A DNA stretch of 64,000 nt, taken from positions 434,001 through 498,000 of the forward strand of contig NZ_JAAGXA010000001.1 in the NCBI RefSeq assembly GCF_010686755.1, written 5' to 3'. Below are positions 44,565-52,588 of the stretch, one piece after another; position 1 is the stretch's first letter, and each line of letters begins with the position of its first letter. The notes beneath the pieces were generated by a model. The model did no database searches, was not told the DNA's origin, and was given only the letters and a program-made list of their open reading frames with translations. The position numbers and the translations under genes are program-made. The stretch is from Nocardioides zeae (GTDB taxonomy: Bacteria > Actinomycetota > Actinomycetes > Propionibacteriales > Nocardioidaceae).

Positions 44565-45188
44565 GTGGACACGCTCCTCGACCTCGCCCGCTCGTTGCTG
44601 GGCTCGCCGTGGCTCTACGTCGCGGTGCTCGTGCTCGTCCTCGCGGACTGCTTCGTGCCGGCCGTGCCCAGCGACGAGGTGATCATCGCCGTCGGTGCTC
44701 TGGCCGTGACCGCCGACCACGCGTGGGTGCTCGTGGGACTGTTCGGTGCCGCCGCGGTGGGCGCCCTGGCCGGTGACAGCACCGGCTTCCTCATCGGCAG
44801 CCGCCTGCCGCGCGAACGGCTGCGCCGCCGCCGGTGGCTGGTGCGCTTCCTCGATGCCGCCGACCGCCAGCTCGAGCGCCGTGGCGCGCGGATCGTCGTG
44901 ACGGCGCGGTTCGTCCCCGTCGTGCGCATCGGCGTCAACCTCGTCGCGGGCGGGACGCTCCGCTACCGCGACTGGGTCCCGATGGCGGGACTCGCCTGCC
45001 TGCTGTGGGCCTCGTTCACCGTGGCGATCGGCGGTGTCGCCGGCTTCGGCCTCAGCGACCAGCCCGTGCTGGCGATGCTGCTGGGCATGGCGATCGGCCT
45101 CTCCGTGGGCTTCGTCCTCGACCGCGCCCTCACCGCCCGCGCCCGCCGCCGGGACGGCGTCGCGCTGGACGAGGTGCGCGAGGCCTGA
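44565..45188 (+). CDS. DedA family membrane protein
   Basis: A 207-residue DedA/SNARE-associated-type integral membrane protein; family members act as lipid (undecaprenyl phosphate) flippases or affect membrane energetics. The signature blocks are VLADCFVPAVPSDEVIIAVGALA (about 25-47), GDSTGFLIGSRL, and the conserved arginine stretch VVTARFVPVVRIGVNLVAGG, which includes the F-x-P-x-x-R motif. About five hydrophobic segments. Start is a GTG with a GGGAGGG site; TACCGT further upstream may be its -10. Confidence 0.9.
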   Translation: MDTLLDLARSLLGSPWLYVAVLVLVLADCFVPAVPSDEVIIAVGALAVTADHAWVLVGLFGAAAVGALAGDSTGFLIGSRLPRERLRRRRWLVRFLDAADRQLERRGARIVVTARFVPVVRIGVNLVAGGTLRYRDWVPMAGLACLLWASFTVAIGGVAGFGLSDQPVLAMLLGMAIGLSVGFVLDRALTARARRRDGVALDEVREA

Positions 45189-45192
45189 GCGT

Positions 45193-45250
45193 CGAGTTGT
45201 CACGTACGCCGCGGCAGGCTCGCCGAGTTGTCACGTACGCCGCGGATGCC
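45193..45250. repeat. Two direct copies of CGAGTTGTCACGTACGC
   Basis: Identical 17-bp copies at 45193-45209 and 45234-45250 lie between the DedA stop and the SRPBCC stop. The same word occurs in inverted form at 45687-45703 and 22422-22438 and with one mismatch at 22379-22395. Each is followed by CGCGG. Confidence 0.8.
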
Positions 45251-45252
45251 GC

Positions 45253-45609
45253 TCACGCGTCGTACGACTCCCGGAGGTCCGCCCACAGCAGCACGTTGAT
45301 CCGCCGCCGCAGGTGGCGGAGCGTCGGGTCGTCCGGCAGCGGCAACGGGCTCAGGTGGGTGAAGACGAGGCGGGTCTCGTTCTCGTGCGGCAGCACGGCG
45401 AAGTGGATCTCGTCGTCGGGGCGACTCGGCCACAGCGACGACCAGACGACGCGCTCGGGCGGCTCGGCGACGAGCACCCGGGGGTCCACCTCGTCGGGCT
45501 CGAGGAACAACCACGGCCTCCCGCCGGTACGGCGCGGCTCGGCCAGCGACTCGAACACGACGTGCGGCGGGGGCGGCAGCTTCTTCGCCCGGTGCGCGAG
45601 CTCGATCAT
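45253..45609 (-). CDS. SRPBCC/START-like domain protein
   Basis: A 118-residue protein with the helix-grip (SRPBCC, AHSA1-like) pattern: an N-terminal strand IELAHRAKKLPPPPHVVFESLAEP, the conserved RPWLFLEPDEVDPRVLVAEPPERVVWSSLW turn in two blocks, and the strands HFAVLPHENETRLVFTHLSPL. The fold binds a hydrophobic ligand; nothing shows which. Somewhat short for the family (usually about 140). It is bracketed by inverted copies of the CGAGTTGTCACGTACGC repeat. Confidence 0.75.
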   Translation of the reverse strand: MIELAHRAKKLPPPPHVVFESLAEPRRTGGRPWLFLEPDEVDPRVLVAEPPERVVWSSLWPSRPDDEIHFAVLPHENETRLVFTHLSPLPLPDDPTLRHLRRRINVLLWADLRESYDA

Positions 45610-45686
45610 CGCTGCAGGCTAGGTCCCGCGGGACTGCGGCGCACCACCTTTGTCGGGCACGGGGGCCGACCGACGCTCCGAACGCG

Positions 45687-45764
45687 GCGTACGTGACAAC
45701 TCGGCGAGCTCAACCCGGCGCGACCCAGCTCGAGGGGACCCGTCGCGCGGTACGACCCAGTTCG
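45687..45764. repeat. Inverted copies of the short intergenic repeats
   Basis: GCGTACGTGACAACTCG (45687-45703) is the exact reverse complement of the copies at 45193 and 45234. Two related words, containing CGACCCAGCTCG (45721-45732) and GGTACGACCCAGTTCG (45749-45764), are reverse complements of the CGAGCTGGGTCGTACGGCG type found at 22346. No gene lies between 45610 and 45769. Confidence 0.75.
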
Positions 45765-45769
45765 GCGCA

Positions 45770-46384
45770 TCACACCAGGTTGCGGAGGCGGTCGAGCAGC
45801 TCGTCGCGGACGGCCTGCATGACGGCGGGCTCGACCTCGTCGCGCAGCGCGTCGGCGTCGTCGAGGTCCGACAGGATCGCGCGCACGTCGAGCTCGTCCA
45901 CCGCCCGCGTCAGCACGTCCTCGGTGGGGAGGGCGTCGTCGATCACCGAGTCCGGCAGCGCGCGGATGCCCGCCGCGAGGAACCGGTTGATGTCGGCCCC
46001 GTCGAGCGCCTCGTCCACGAGCGACGAAGAGGGCGGCAGGAGGTCCTCCTCCGCCAGCTCGCCGACCGCCGTGCGCAGGCCGTCGCGCAGTGCGTCGACC
46101 TGGGCGTCGGTGGGCTCGTCCTGCTGGGCCAGCTCGAGGGTCAGCGCCTCGCGGCTCACGCCGAGCGTGCACGCCGCGTCGTCGACGCCGCGCAGCACCA
46201 GCTGCTCCGTCAGGCCCGCGATGCCCTCGGCCCGGGAGGTGGTGCCCGGGCGGTCGTCGCAGGCGTCCGCCGGCGCCAGCGGTCGGAAGTCCCCGCCTCC
46301 GGCGGCGACCTGCACGCCCGCGACGCCCACCACGAGGGCGAGCGCGACGGCGGGCAGTGCCGCGATGCGCACGCCGGCGTTCAT
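45770..46384 (-). CDS. Hypothetical membrane-anchored or secreted acidic protein
   Basis: A 204-residue protein with an N-terminal hydrophobic segment (IAALPAVALALVVGVAGVQVA) that is a signal anchor or signal peptide, then a very acidic, helix-rich exterior part (EGIAGLTEQLVLRGVDDAAC, EVEPAVMQAVRDELLDRLRNLV). Two cysteines may pair. I do not recognise the family. Its start overlaps the MFS gene stop (ATGA), so the two are co-translated and may work as exporter plus extracytoplasmic partner. Confidence 0.75.
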   Translation of the reverse strand: MNAGVRIAALPAVALALVVGVAGVQVAAGGGDFRPLAPADACDDRPGTTSRAEGIAGLTEQLVLRGVDDAACTLGVSREALTLELAQQDEPTDAQVDALRDGLRTAVGELAEEDLLPPSSSLVDEALDGADINRFLAAGIRALPDSVIDDALPTEDVLTRAVDELDVRAILSDLDDADALRDEVEPAVMQAVRDELLDRLRNLV

Positions 46385-47793
46385 CGCGCGACCCCCAGGT
46401 CCGCCGGCCGCGGTCGGTCCCGGGCCGTCCGCACCACGGCCCCCGCACCCACCGTCACCATCGCCGCGAGCGCCAGTCCCGCGCCCACGAGGTAGGAGTC
46501 GCGGAAGGCCAGCGACACCGCCCGGTCGAGCTGGTCGTCGAGGTCGCCCTCGAGGTCGTCCACCGCCGCGCGGTCCTCGGGAGCGACGTCGAGCGACGCG
46601 AACGCCCCGCTCAGCTCCGGCACCTGCCCCCGCTGCCCGGTCAGCTCGGCGCCGAGGGCGCGGGCGAGCGCGATCTTGTCGTCGGGCTGCAGCGGTGCGT
46701 CGATCACGAGGGAGGCGATCGCCTCCGTGGCGGGCTCCTCCGCGTCGAGCAGGTCCGCGGTGAAGACGGGCGTGAGGATCGCCAGGCCGACGACGACACC
46801 GAGGTGGCGGGAGCTGATGGTCCAGGCAGCGTGCCGCGCCCGGGGGCGGCGACCCTCCATCGCCCGGTAGGTCAGCTGGTCGACGCTGAGCCCCAGGCCG
46901 AGGCCGATGAGCGCCTGCGGCGCCACGGTCCAGATCAGGTCGGCCGAGGGCGGCAGCGCGAGGCCGACCAGTCCGCCGGCCACCAGCAGGCACCCGGCGG
47001 CCACCTCGACGTCGGGCGGCGGCTGGAGCCAGCGCGCCAACGGCCGCGCGACCAGCGCCGCCACGGGGATGACCGACACGGTCAGCGCGGCCAGGGCGGG
47101 GGAGTGCCGCCATCCCTCCACCAGCAGCAGCACGAGCAGGAACAGCGCGGCCGTCAGCGCGGCGGACAGCAGGCCGAGCGTCACGTTGTGGCCCACGACC
47201 GGCCGGTGTGCCACGTCCGGCTCCTCCACAGGACCATCCGCGGGGCCGTCCGCCGGCACCGGCTCGCGCACCAGGAGGGCAGCCGGCACGGCCAGCGCGG
47301 CGAAGGGCACCTGCGCGATGAAGATCGCCTGCCACGAGATCGCCTCGGTGAGGAGTCCGCCCGCGACCGGGCCCGCCGCCGTACCCACCACGCCCGCCGT
47401 CACCCACGCCGCGACCCCGCGGCGCTCGCCCATCCGCGCCACGAGCAGCTCGAGCGCGCCGACGAGCGCGAACGCCCCGCCCAGGGCCTGGACGCAACGG
47501 GCCGCGATGAGCACCTCGATCGTCGGGGCGGCGGCGCACCACGCCGACGCGCCGGCGAAGACCGCGATGCCGATCGCCGCCAGCGCGCGGGGGTGGGCGC
47601 GGACGCGCCGCAGTGCAGCCGGTACGGCGAGGGCGCCGAGCACGAGGTTGTAGGAGATCAGCACCCACGCCACCTGGGCCACCGAGGCGTCGAGCTCCTG
47701 GAGCATCTCGGGCAGGGCCAGCGTCACGATGGCCGAGTCGGCCAGCACGAGACCGACCGTGACGGTCAGGAGCAGGCCCACGAGTCGATGCAC
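46381..47793 (-). CDS. MFS transporter, EmrB/QacA (DHA2) type
   Basis: A 470-residue drug:proton antiporter-like protein with about 13-14 hydrophobic helices. Early helices hold LVLADSAIVTLALPEMLQEL (the D-x-x-I-V-x-x-A-L-P signature of the 14-helix family), WVLISYNLVLGA, and AARCVQALGGAFALVGA; WVTAGVVGTAAGPVAGGLL is the antiporter motif C. A large loop (about 400-440) is acidic. The start is a GTG. Substrate unknown; coupled to the acidic secreted protein downstream. Confidence 0.88.
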   Translation of the reverse strand: MHRLVGLLLTVTVGLVLADSAIVTLALPEMLQELDASVAQVAWVLISYNLVLGALAVPAALRRVRAHPRALAAIGIAVFAGASAWCAAAPTIEVLIAARCVQALGGAFALVGALELLVARMGERRGVAAWVTAGVVGTAAGPVAGGLLTEAISWQAIFIAQVPFAALAVPAALLVREPVPADGPADGPVEEPDVAHRPVVGHNVTLGLLSAALTAALFLLVLLLVEGWRHSPALAALTVSVIPVAALVARPLARWLQPPPDVEVAAGCLLVAGGLVGLALPPSADLIWTVAPQALIGLGLGLSVDQLTYRAMEGRRPRARHAAWTISSRHLGVVVGLAILTPVFTADLLDAEEPATEAIASLVIDAPLQPDDKIALARALGAELTGQRGQVPELSGAFASLDVAPEDRAAVDDLEGDLDDQLDRAVSLAFRDSYLVGAGLALAAMVTVGAGAVVRTARDRPRPADLGVAR

Positions 47794-47829
47794 CCGGTCA
47801 TCGTGGCACCGCGGTGGGTGCCCGGTGGG

Positions 47830-49371
47830 CTACGACACGAGCCGCGCCTTGATGTCCGCCTTCAGCACCTTCCCGACCTTCGACCGCGGCAGGTCGGGCC
47901 AGACCTCGACCTGCTTCGGCGCCTTCACGCTCCCGAGGCGCTCCTTGACGAGCCGCTGGAGCTCGCCTGCCTCGAGCGAGGCGCCGGGCCGCAGCTGCAC
48001 CACGGCCGTGACGCGCTCGCCCCACGTGTCGTCGGGCAGCCCGACGACGGCGCAGTCCGCCACGGCGGGATGCGCCATGACGGCCTGCTCGACCTCGGTC
48101 GAGTACACGTTGAACCCGCCCGTGATCACCATGTCCTTCGCCCGGTCGACGATGAAGAGGTAGCCGTCGTCGTCGAGGTAGCCCACGTCGCCCGTGTGGT
48201 GCCACCCGTGCGCGGACGCCTCGGCGGTCGCCTCCGGGTTCCGGTGGTAGCCCCGCATGACGAGCGAGCCCCGCACGACGATCTCGCCGCGCTGGCCCCG
48301 CTCCAGCAACGCACCGTCCTCGTCCATGATCGCGACGGTCGTCAGGGCCGACGGTCGCCCGGCCGAGCCGAGCCGTTCCCGCGCGACCTCGCCGGACGGG
48401 AGGAAGTGGTCGGCCGGCGCCATCGTCGAGACCATCATCGGCGCCTCGGTCTGCCCGAACAGCTGGGCCATGACGGGCCCGATCCGCGTGAGCGCCTCCT
48501 CCAGCCGGCTCGTGGACATGGGAGCCGCGCCGTACCAGAAGCACCGCAGGCTCGACAGGTCCCGCTCGTCCAGGCCCGGGTAATCGAGCACCATGTAGAC
48601 CAGCGTCGGCGGCAGGAAGGTGTGGGTCACCGCGTGCTGCTCGACGCGGTCGAGGAACCCGCCGACGTCGGGGCTGCGCATGACGACGATCGACCCGCCG
48701 CGGCACAGCACGGGGAAGCACAGCACCCCGGCGGCGTGGGTGAGCGGCGCGAGGGCGAGGTACGTCGGCGGTCGGTCCTCGGGCCACGGGTAGCTCATCA
48801 AGGTGATGGCCGTCATCGTCTCCAGGTTGGTGCCCGTCAGCTCGACGCCCTTGGGGCGTCCCGTCGTGCCGCCCGTGCCGACGATCATCGCCAGGTCGTC
48901 GAGCGCCGGCCGGTCGACGACGTCGGTGACCGTCTCGCCGGACGCGAGGAACGCCTCCCACGAGGTCGCCCACGGGAGGTCGGCGTCGAGGCAGACGAGC
49001 GTCCGCAGGTCGGGGAGGTCGCCGCGGATGGCGTCGACCAGCGGCGCGAACGCAGCCTGGAACACGAGCACGGAGCAGCCGTAGAGCGCCAGTAGCTCCC
49101 GGTTCTCCGCGGCCTCGTTGCGCGGGTTGAGCGGGCACCAGACGGCGCCGGCCCGGCTGATGCCGAACACGCAGGTGAAGGCCGTCGGGTCGTTGGCCGA
49201 CAGCACCGCGACGCTGTCGCCCGGCGCGACGCCGCCCGCCACCAGGGCGGCGGCGATGCGGCTGGTGAGGGCCTGCACGTCGGCGTACGTCGCGGTGACG
49301 CCGTCGCACTCGAGGCAGGGGGCGTCGCGGTCGAGCGACGCCCCCTTGTCGAGGAAGTCGACCAGCCGCAT
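47830..49371 (-). CDS. AMP-binding acyl-CoA ligase
   Basis: A 513-residue ANL-family ligase. Motifs: P-loop [18 protein letters not shown] (the serine of TSGTTG is Gly), A5 LFGQTEAPMMVS, A7 GWHHTGDVGYLDDDGY, A8 DRAKDMVITGGFNVYSTEVE and the catalytic lysine region LPRSKVGKVLKADIKA. It should activate a carboxylic acid to its CoA thioester. It is the last gene of a three-gene operon with SDR and saccharopine-dehydrogenase-like genes; its ATG overlaps the previous stop by one base. Confidence 0.9.
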   Translation of the reverse strand: MRLVDFLDKGASLDRDAPCLECDGVTATYADVQALTSRIAAALVAGGVAPGDSVAVLSANDPTAFTCVFGISRAGAVWCPLNPRNEAAENRELLALYGCSVLVFQAAFAPLVDAIRGDLPDLRTLVCLDADLPWATSWEAFLASGETVTDVVDRPALDDLAMIVGTGGTTGRPKGVELTGTNLETMTAITLMSYPWPEDRPPTYLALAPLTHAAGVLCFPVLCRGGSIVVMRSPDVGGFLDRVEQHAVTHTFLPPTLVYMVLDYPGLDERDLSSLRCFWYGAAPMSTSRLEEALTRIGPVMAQLFGQTEAPMMVSTMAPADHFLPSGEVARERLGSAGRPSALTTVAIMDEDGALLERGQRGEIVVRGSLVMRGYHRNPEATAEASAHGWHHTGDVGYLDDDGYLFIVDRAKDMVITGGFNVYSTEVEQAVMAHPAVADCAVVGLPDDTWGERVTAVVQLRPGASLEAGELQRLVKERLGSVKAPKQVEVWPDLPRSKVGKVLKADIKARLVS

Positions 49372-50501
49372 CAGTGCCCCTGGCGGGTGATGACCGGCTC
49401 GGCGACGAGGCCGAACGCCCGCAGCTGACCGAGCAGCTCGCGGTGGCCGATCGCCTTCGACGCCGACGCGAACCCGACGCGCTTCGGCGCCTGCTGCAGC
49501 AGCGAGGAGGCGACGAACGCCTGCAGCAGCCCGGTCTGCTTGTAGTTCTGGTTGCCGTGGATGACGCAGTGCGCGCGCCCGAGCGGACCCGAGGCGTGCA
49601 CCGAGTCGAGCGACTTGTTGAGACGCGGGTTCTCGCGGGGCGGCATCACGTTCATGACCTGCGCGGCCACCTCGGTCAACGCGGCGTCGCGGTCGGCGGG
49701 GGACATGTCCTTCGTGGCCTCGAGCGCCTGCGCGACGATCTGCGGCACCCCCGTCATGAGCGCCGGGTTGAACACGCCGCCCTGCGCCTTGCAGGTCGCG
49801 ACGCGCGGGTCGCGCTTGTACCAGACCGGGTGGGAGGTGCCGCCCCACGGCAGCGACTGGGCGAGCTCGTGCTGACCGGGCACGACGAGCGGCATGAGGC
49901 CCTGGCTGGGCTCGAACTCGACGTAGGAGTTCTGCTGCAGGTGGAACGCCTTCGAGGTCGCGGCGTTGATGAGGATGGTGAGCGTCGAGGCGATGGTCGG
50001 CGAGCCGCCCCAGAACACGGCGATGTCGAGCGTGTCGAGGCCCGGCTGCTCGAGGCAGAGCTCAGCCGCGATCTCGCCGGTGGTGTACATGTGCGCGACG
50101 CCGGGGGAGAGCAGCAGGCCGGCGGCGGCGAAGTCCGCGCCGTACGTCTCGTCGCAGGTGATGAGCCAGTCCTGCTCGCCGGTGGTGTCGAGGTAGTGCG
50201 TGCCGGCGGCGAGGCTGGCCTGGACGACCTCGGGGCCGTACTTGCTGAACGGGCCGACCATGTTGCACACGACGCTCGAGCCGCGGAACAGCTCGGTGAG
50301 GGACTCGACGTCGTGGGCCACCTCGACGACCTCGTAGTCAGCGGTCTCGATGCCGGCGACGTTGCTGTCCATCGACGCCTGGATCTTCGCGGCGTCGCGG
50401 CCGGCGGCGGTGAAGGGGATGCCGTACTCGCGCAGGTACTCGCAGACGAGACGACCGGTGTAGCCGGAGGCGCCGTAGACGACGACGGGCTTGCTGCTCA
50501 T
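49371..50501 (-). CDS. Saccharopine dehydrogenase-like NAD(P)-binding protein (DUF5938-like)
   Basis: A 376-residue oxidoreductase-like protein. The N-terminal Rossmann motif VVVYGASGYTGRLVCEYL (about 6-23) and TAAGRDAAKI define the saccharopine dehydrogenase NADP-binding superfamily, which includes trans-acting enoyl reductases. NMVGPFSKYGPEVVQASLAAG and YLDTTGEQDW are further family blocks. The C-terminal half is unlike lysine-pathway enzymes, so the reaction is probably a hydride transfer on an acyl or ring substrate. Neighbours suggest a catabolic pathway for a lipid or isoprenoid-like acid. Confidence 0.78.
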   Translation of the reverse strand: MSSKPVVVYGASGYTGRLVCEYLREYGIPFTAAGRDAAKIQASMDSNVAGIETADYEVVEVAHDVESLTELFRGSSVVCNMVGPFSKYGPEVVQASLAAGTHYLDTTGEQDWLITCDETYGADFAAAGLLLSPGVAHMYTTGEIAAELCLEQPGLDTLDIAVFWGGSPTIASTLTILINAATSKAFHLQQNSYVEFEPSQGLMPLVVPGQHELAQSLPWGGTSHPVWYKRDPRVATCKAQGGVFNPALMTGVPQIVAQALEATKDMSPADRDAALTEVAAQVMNVMPPRENPRLNKSLDSVHASGPLGRAHCVIHGNQNYKQTGLLQAFVASSLLQQAPKRVGFASASKAIGHRELLGQLRAFGLVAEPVITRQGH

Positions 50502-50550
50502 GGGGTGCTCCTGGTGCTGGGGTGGGAGAGGGGGGCGGGTACGGCGCGGG

Positions 50551-51339
50551 TCACATGCCCATGCCGCCGTCGACGGGCAGACCGGCCCCGTTGACGAAGG
50601 CCGCCTGGTCGGAGGCGAGGAAGACGACGGCGCGAGCGATGTCCTCGGTGCTCGCGAGGCGGCCCGACGGGGTCTGCGCGACGACGGCCCCGACGGCCTC
50701 GTCGGTCGACCCGAAGAGCCCGATCCGGGCGACGTCGGCGGCGAGGTTCGCGCCCATCTGGTTGGGCACGAGTCCCGGGTAGACGCAGTTGACGCGCACG
50801 CCGTAGCCGAGCGCGCCGCTCTCCATCGCCGCGACGCGTGTGAGGCGGTCGACGGCGGACTTGGTGGCCGAGTAGACCGCGATCGCGGGGAACGCGATGG
50901 TGGCGGCGACGGAGGCGATGTTGATGACGACGCCGCCCTTGCCGGCCGCGCCCTCGGGACGCATCGTGCGCAGGGCGTGCTTGAGGCCGAGCGCGGTGCC
51001 GAGCACGTTGACGTCGAGCATCGTGCGGGCCTGCGCCGGGTCGAGGTCGACGAGCAGGCTCGTGATCTCGACGCCCGCGTTGTTGACGACGATGTCGAGG
51101 CCGCCGGCCTGCTCGACCGCCGCGGCGACGCCGGCTTCCCAGGAGGCGTCGTCGGTGACGTCGAGGTGCACGAAGACCCCGCCGATGCTCGTCGCGACCG
51201 CCTGGCCGGCCTCGTCCTGGAGGTCGGCGACGACGACCCGGGCGCCGGCATCGGCCAGGGCGCGGGCCATGCCTTCGCCGAGTCCCTGCGCGCCGCCGGT
51301 CACGAGCGCCACGCGCCCGGTGAGGTCCTGGTTGGTCAT
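50551..51339 (-). CDS. Short-chain dehydrogenase/reductase (SDR)
   Basis: A 262-residue classical SDR. Cofactor motif TGGAQGLGEGMARALADAG (about 13-31) with VVVADLQDE favouring NAD, NNAG in VVNNAGVEITSLL, and the catalytic YSATKSAVDRL; the usual catalytic serine position lies in NIASVAATIAF. I take the ATG at 51339, which follows AAGGAG. First gene of the TetR-controlled operon, with an operator palindrome 60 bp upstream. Substrate is probably a hydroxyacyl or alcohol intermediate. Confidence 0.92.
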   Translation of the reverse strand: MTNQDLTGRVALVTGGAQGLGEGMARALADAGARVVVADLQDEAGQAVATSIGGVFVHLDVTDDASWEAGVAAAVEQAGGLDIVVNNAGVEITSLLVDLDPAQARTMLDVNVLGTALGLKHALRTMRPEGAAGKGGVVINIASVAATIAFPAIAVYSATKSAVDRLTRVAAMESGALGYGVRVNCVYPGLVPNQMGANLAADVARIGLFGSTDEAVGAVVAQTPSGRLASTEDIARAVVFLASDQAAFVNGAGLPVDGGMGM

Positions 51340-51394
51340 GGGTGCGACTCCTTCGTCGGGTGGGGTGATGGCCATCACACTGCTCGGCGTTCTG

Positions 51395-51428
51395 GACGAT
51401 TGTCAAGATTTTTCTTGACGACTGTCAA
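51395..51428. promoter_or_regulatory. Operator region between the SDR operon and tetR
   Basis: GTCAAGA-TTTT-TCTTGAC (51402-51419) is a perfect 7-4-7 palindrome. Overlapping it, GACGATTGTCAA (51395-51406) and GACGACTGTCAA (51417-51428) form a direct repeat with a 22-bp period, two helical turns. The cluster sits between the divergent genes and is very likely the TetR binding site; TAGGCT near 51457 may be the -10 of the tetR-type gene. Confidence 0.7.
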
Positions 51429-51490
51429 AGGAATCCTGGACACCTGTCCGGCGTCGTCTAGGCTGGGCGGCCGAGCACCAGGAGGGACCC

Positions 51491-52102
51491 ATGGCCACGA
51501 CCCGCGTGAACCCCGTCGACAAGCACGACGTGCGTCGCCGCGCGCTCGCCGAGTCGGCGCTGCGCACCCTCGGCGAGCTCGGCTACGCCAAGGCGTCGCT
51601 CCGCGAGATCGCCACCAACTCCGAGTTCAGCCACGGGATGGTGCACTACTACTTCGCCGACAAGCTCGAGCTGATCGTCTACTGCGTGCGCTACTACAAG
51701 GAGACGTGCGTGACCCGGTACGACGGGGTCGTCAGCGCGTCGCAGTCGGCCGACGAGCTGCTCGACGCCTTCGCCGCGAAGCTCTGCGAGACGATCGTCG
51801 ACGAGGCCCCGATGCACCGGCTCTGGTACGACCTGCGCGCCCAGAGCATGTTCGAGGAGAGCCTGCGCGAGGCCGTCACCCAGATCGACCGCACGCTCGA
51901 GAGCATGATCTGGCGGGTGGTCACGCGGTACGCCGAGCTCGGCGGCCGTGCCGTGACGGTGCCGCAGCACGCGGCGTACGGGATCCTCGACGGGGTCTTC
52001 CAGCAGGCGCTGCTGGCCTACCTGGGCTCGGACGCCCCGGAGGCGGCGCTCGACGCGCTGCGTTCCGAGGTGCGGACCCTCGTGCCGCTGCTGGTGGGCT
52101 GA
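51491..52102 (+). CDS. TetR family transcriptional regulator
   Basis: A 203-residue TetR-type regulator. The helix-turn-helix covers about 14-60 (RRALAESALRTLGELGYAKA, SLREIATNSEFSHGMVHYYF), and the rest is a helical ligand-binding domain with ILDGVFQQALLAYL typical of BetI/TetR_C_6-like proteins. It has an AGGAGGG ribosome site seven bases before the ATG. It diverges from the SDR operon across a palindromic operator and is its likely repressor; the ligand may be an acyl-CoA made by that pathway. Confidence 0.92.
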   Translation: MATTRVNPVDKHDVRRRALAESALRTLGELGYAKASLREIATNSEFSHGMVHYYFADKLELIVYCVRYYKETCVTRYDGVVSASQSADELLDAFAAKLCETIVDEAPMHRLWYDLRAQSMFEESLREAVTQIDRTLESMIWRVVTRYAELGGRAVTVPQHAAYGILDGVFQQALLAYLGSDAPEAALDALRSEVRTLVPLLVG

Positions 52103-52122
52103 ACTCCTCCTCCTGCCTCCCC

Positions 52123-52169
52123 GGTCGTGGTGTGAGCCCACCGTTTTCCGGAGGCCTGGCACCACGACC
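52123..52169 (+). terminator. Possible hairpin terminator after tetR
   Basis: GGTCGTGGTG (52123-52132) and CACCACGACC (52160-52169) are perfect 10-bp complements with a 27-base loop, 20 bp after the TetR stop. There is no T tract, so it is at best an actinobacterial I-type hairpin. Confidence 0.45.
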
Positions 52170-52219
52170 CGGGAGGTTGAGCAGCCCGGGAGGTTGGGGG
52201 CGGGCGCGACACTGACGTC

Positions 52220-52588
52220 ATGCCGCCGGAGCCGAAGACCTGCCGCTCCTGCGGACGCCGGATCGAGTGGCGCAAGAAGTGGGAGCGCGACTGGGACCAG
52301 GTGCGGTACTGCTCCACCGCGTGCCGCCGCCGGGGCGTCACCGAGGTCGACGAGCGGCTGGAGGCGGCGCTGCTCGAGCGCGTCTCCCGCGGGCGCGCGG
52401 CGGTCGACCCGGCTGACGTGGCGCTCGCGGTTGCCGGCGACGACGCAGCGGCGGCGGACCTCGCCGAGCCCGCCCGTCGGGCCGCCCGGCGGCTCGTCGC
52501 GCGTGGCGAGGTCGAGATCGTGCAGCGCGGGAAGGTCGTCGACCCGTCGACGGCGAGAGGCGCCTTCGAGGTGCGGCGCGCACGGTAG
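52220..52588 (+). CDS. DUF2256/DUF3253 protein with zinc-finger-like cysteines
   Basis: A 122-residue protein. The N-terminal DUF2256-like part, TCRSCGRRIEWRKKWERDW followed by YCSTACRRRG, has two CxxC/CxxxC pairs suited to a zinc ribbon. The C-terminal DUF3253 part (about 45-118) is a winged-helix-like domain (PADVALAVAGDDAAAADLAEPARRAARRLVARGEV in blocks). Nucleic-acid binding is plausible but unproven. It converges exactly on the DUF4262 gene: their stop codons abut. Confidence 0.85.
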   Translation: MPPEPKTCRSCGRRIEWRKKWERDWDQVRYCSTACRRRGVTEVDERLEAALLERVSRGRAAVDPADVALAVAGDDAAAADLAEPARRAARRLVARGEVEIVQRGKVVDPSTARGAFEVRRAR

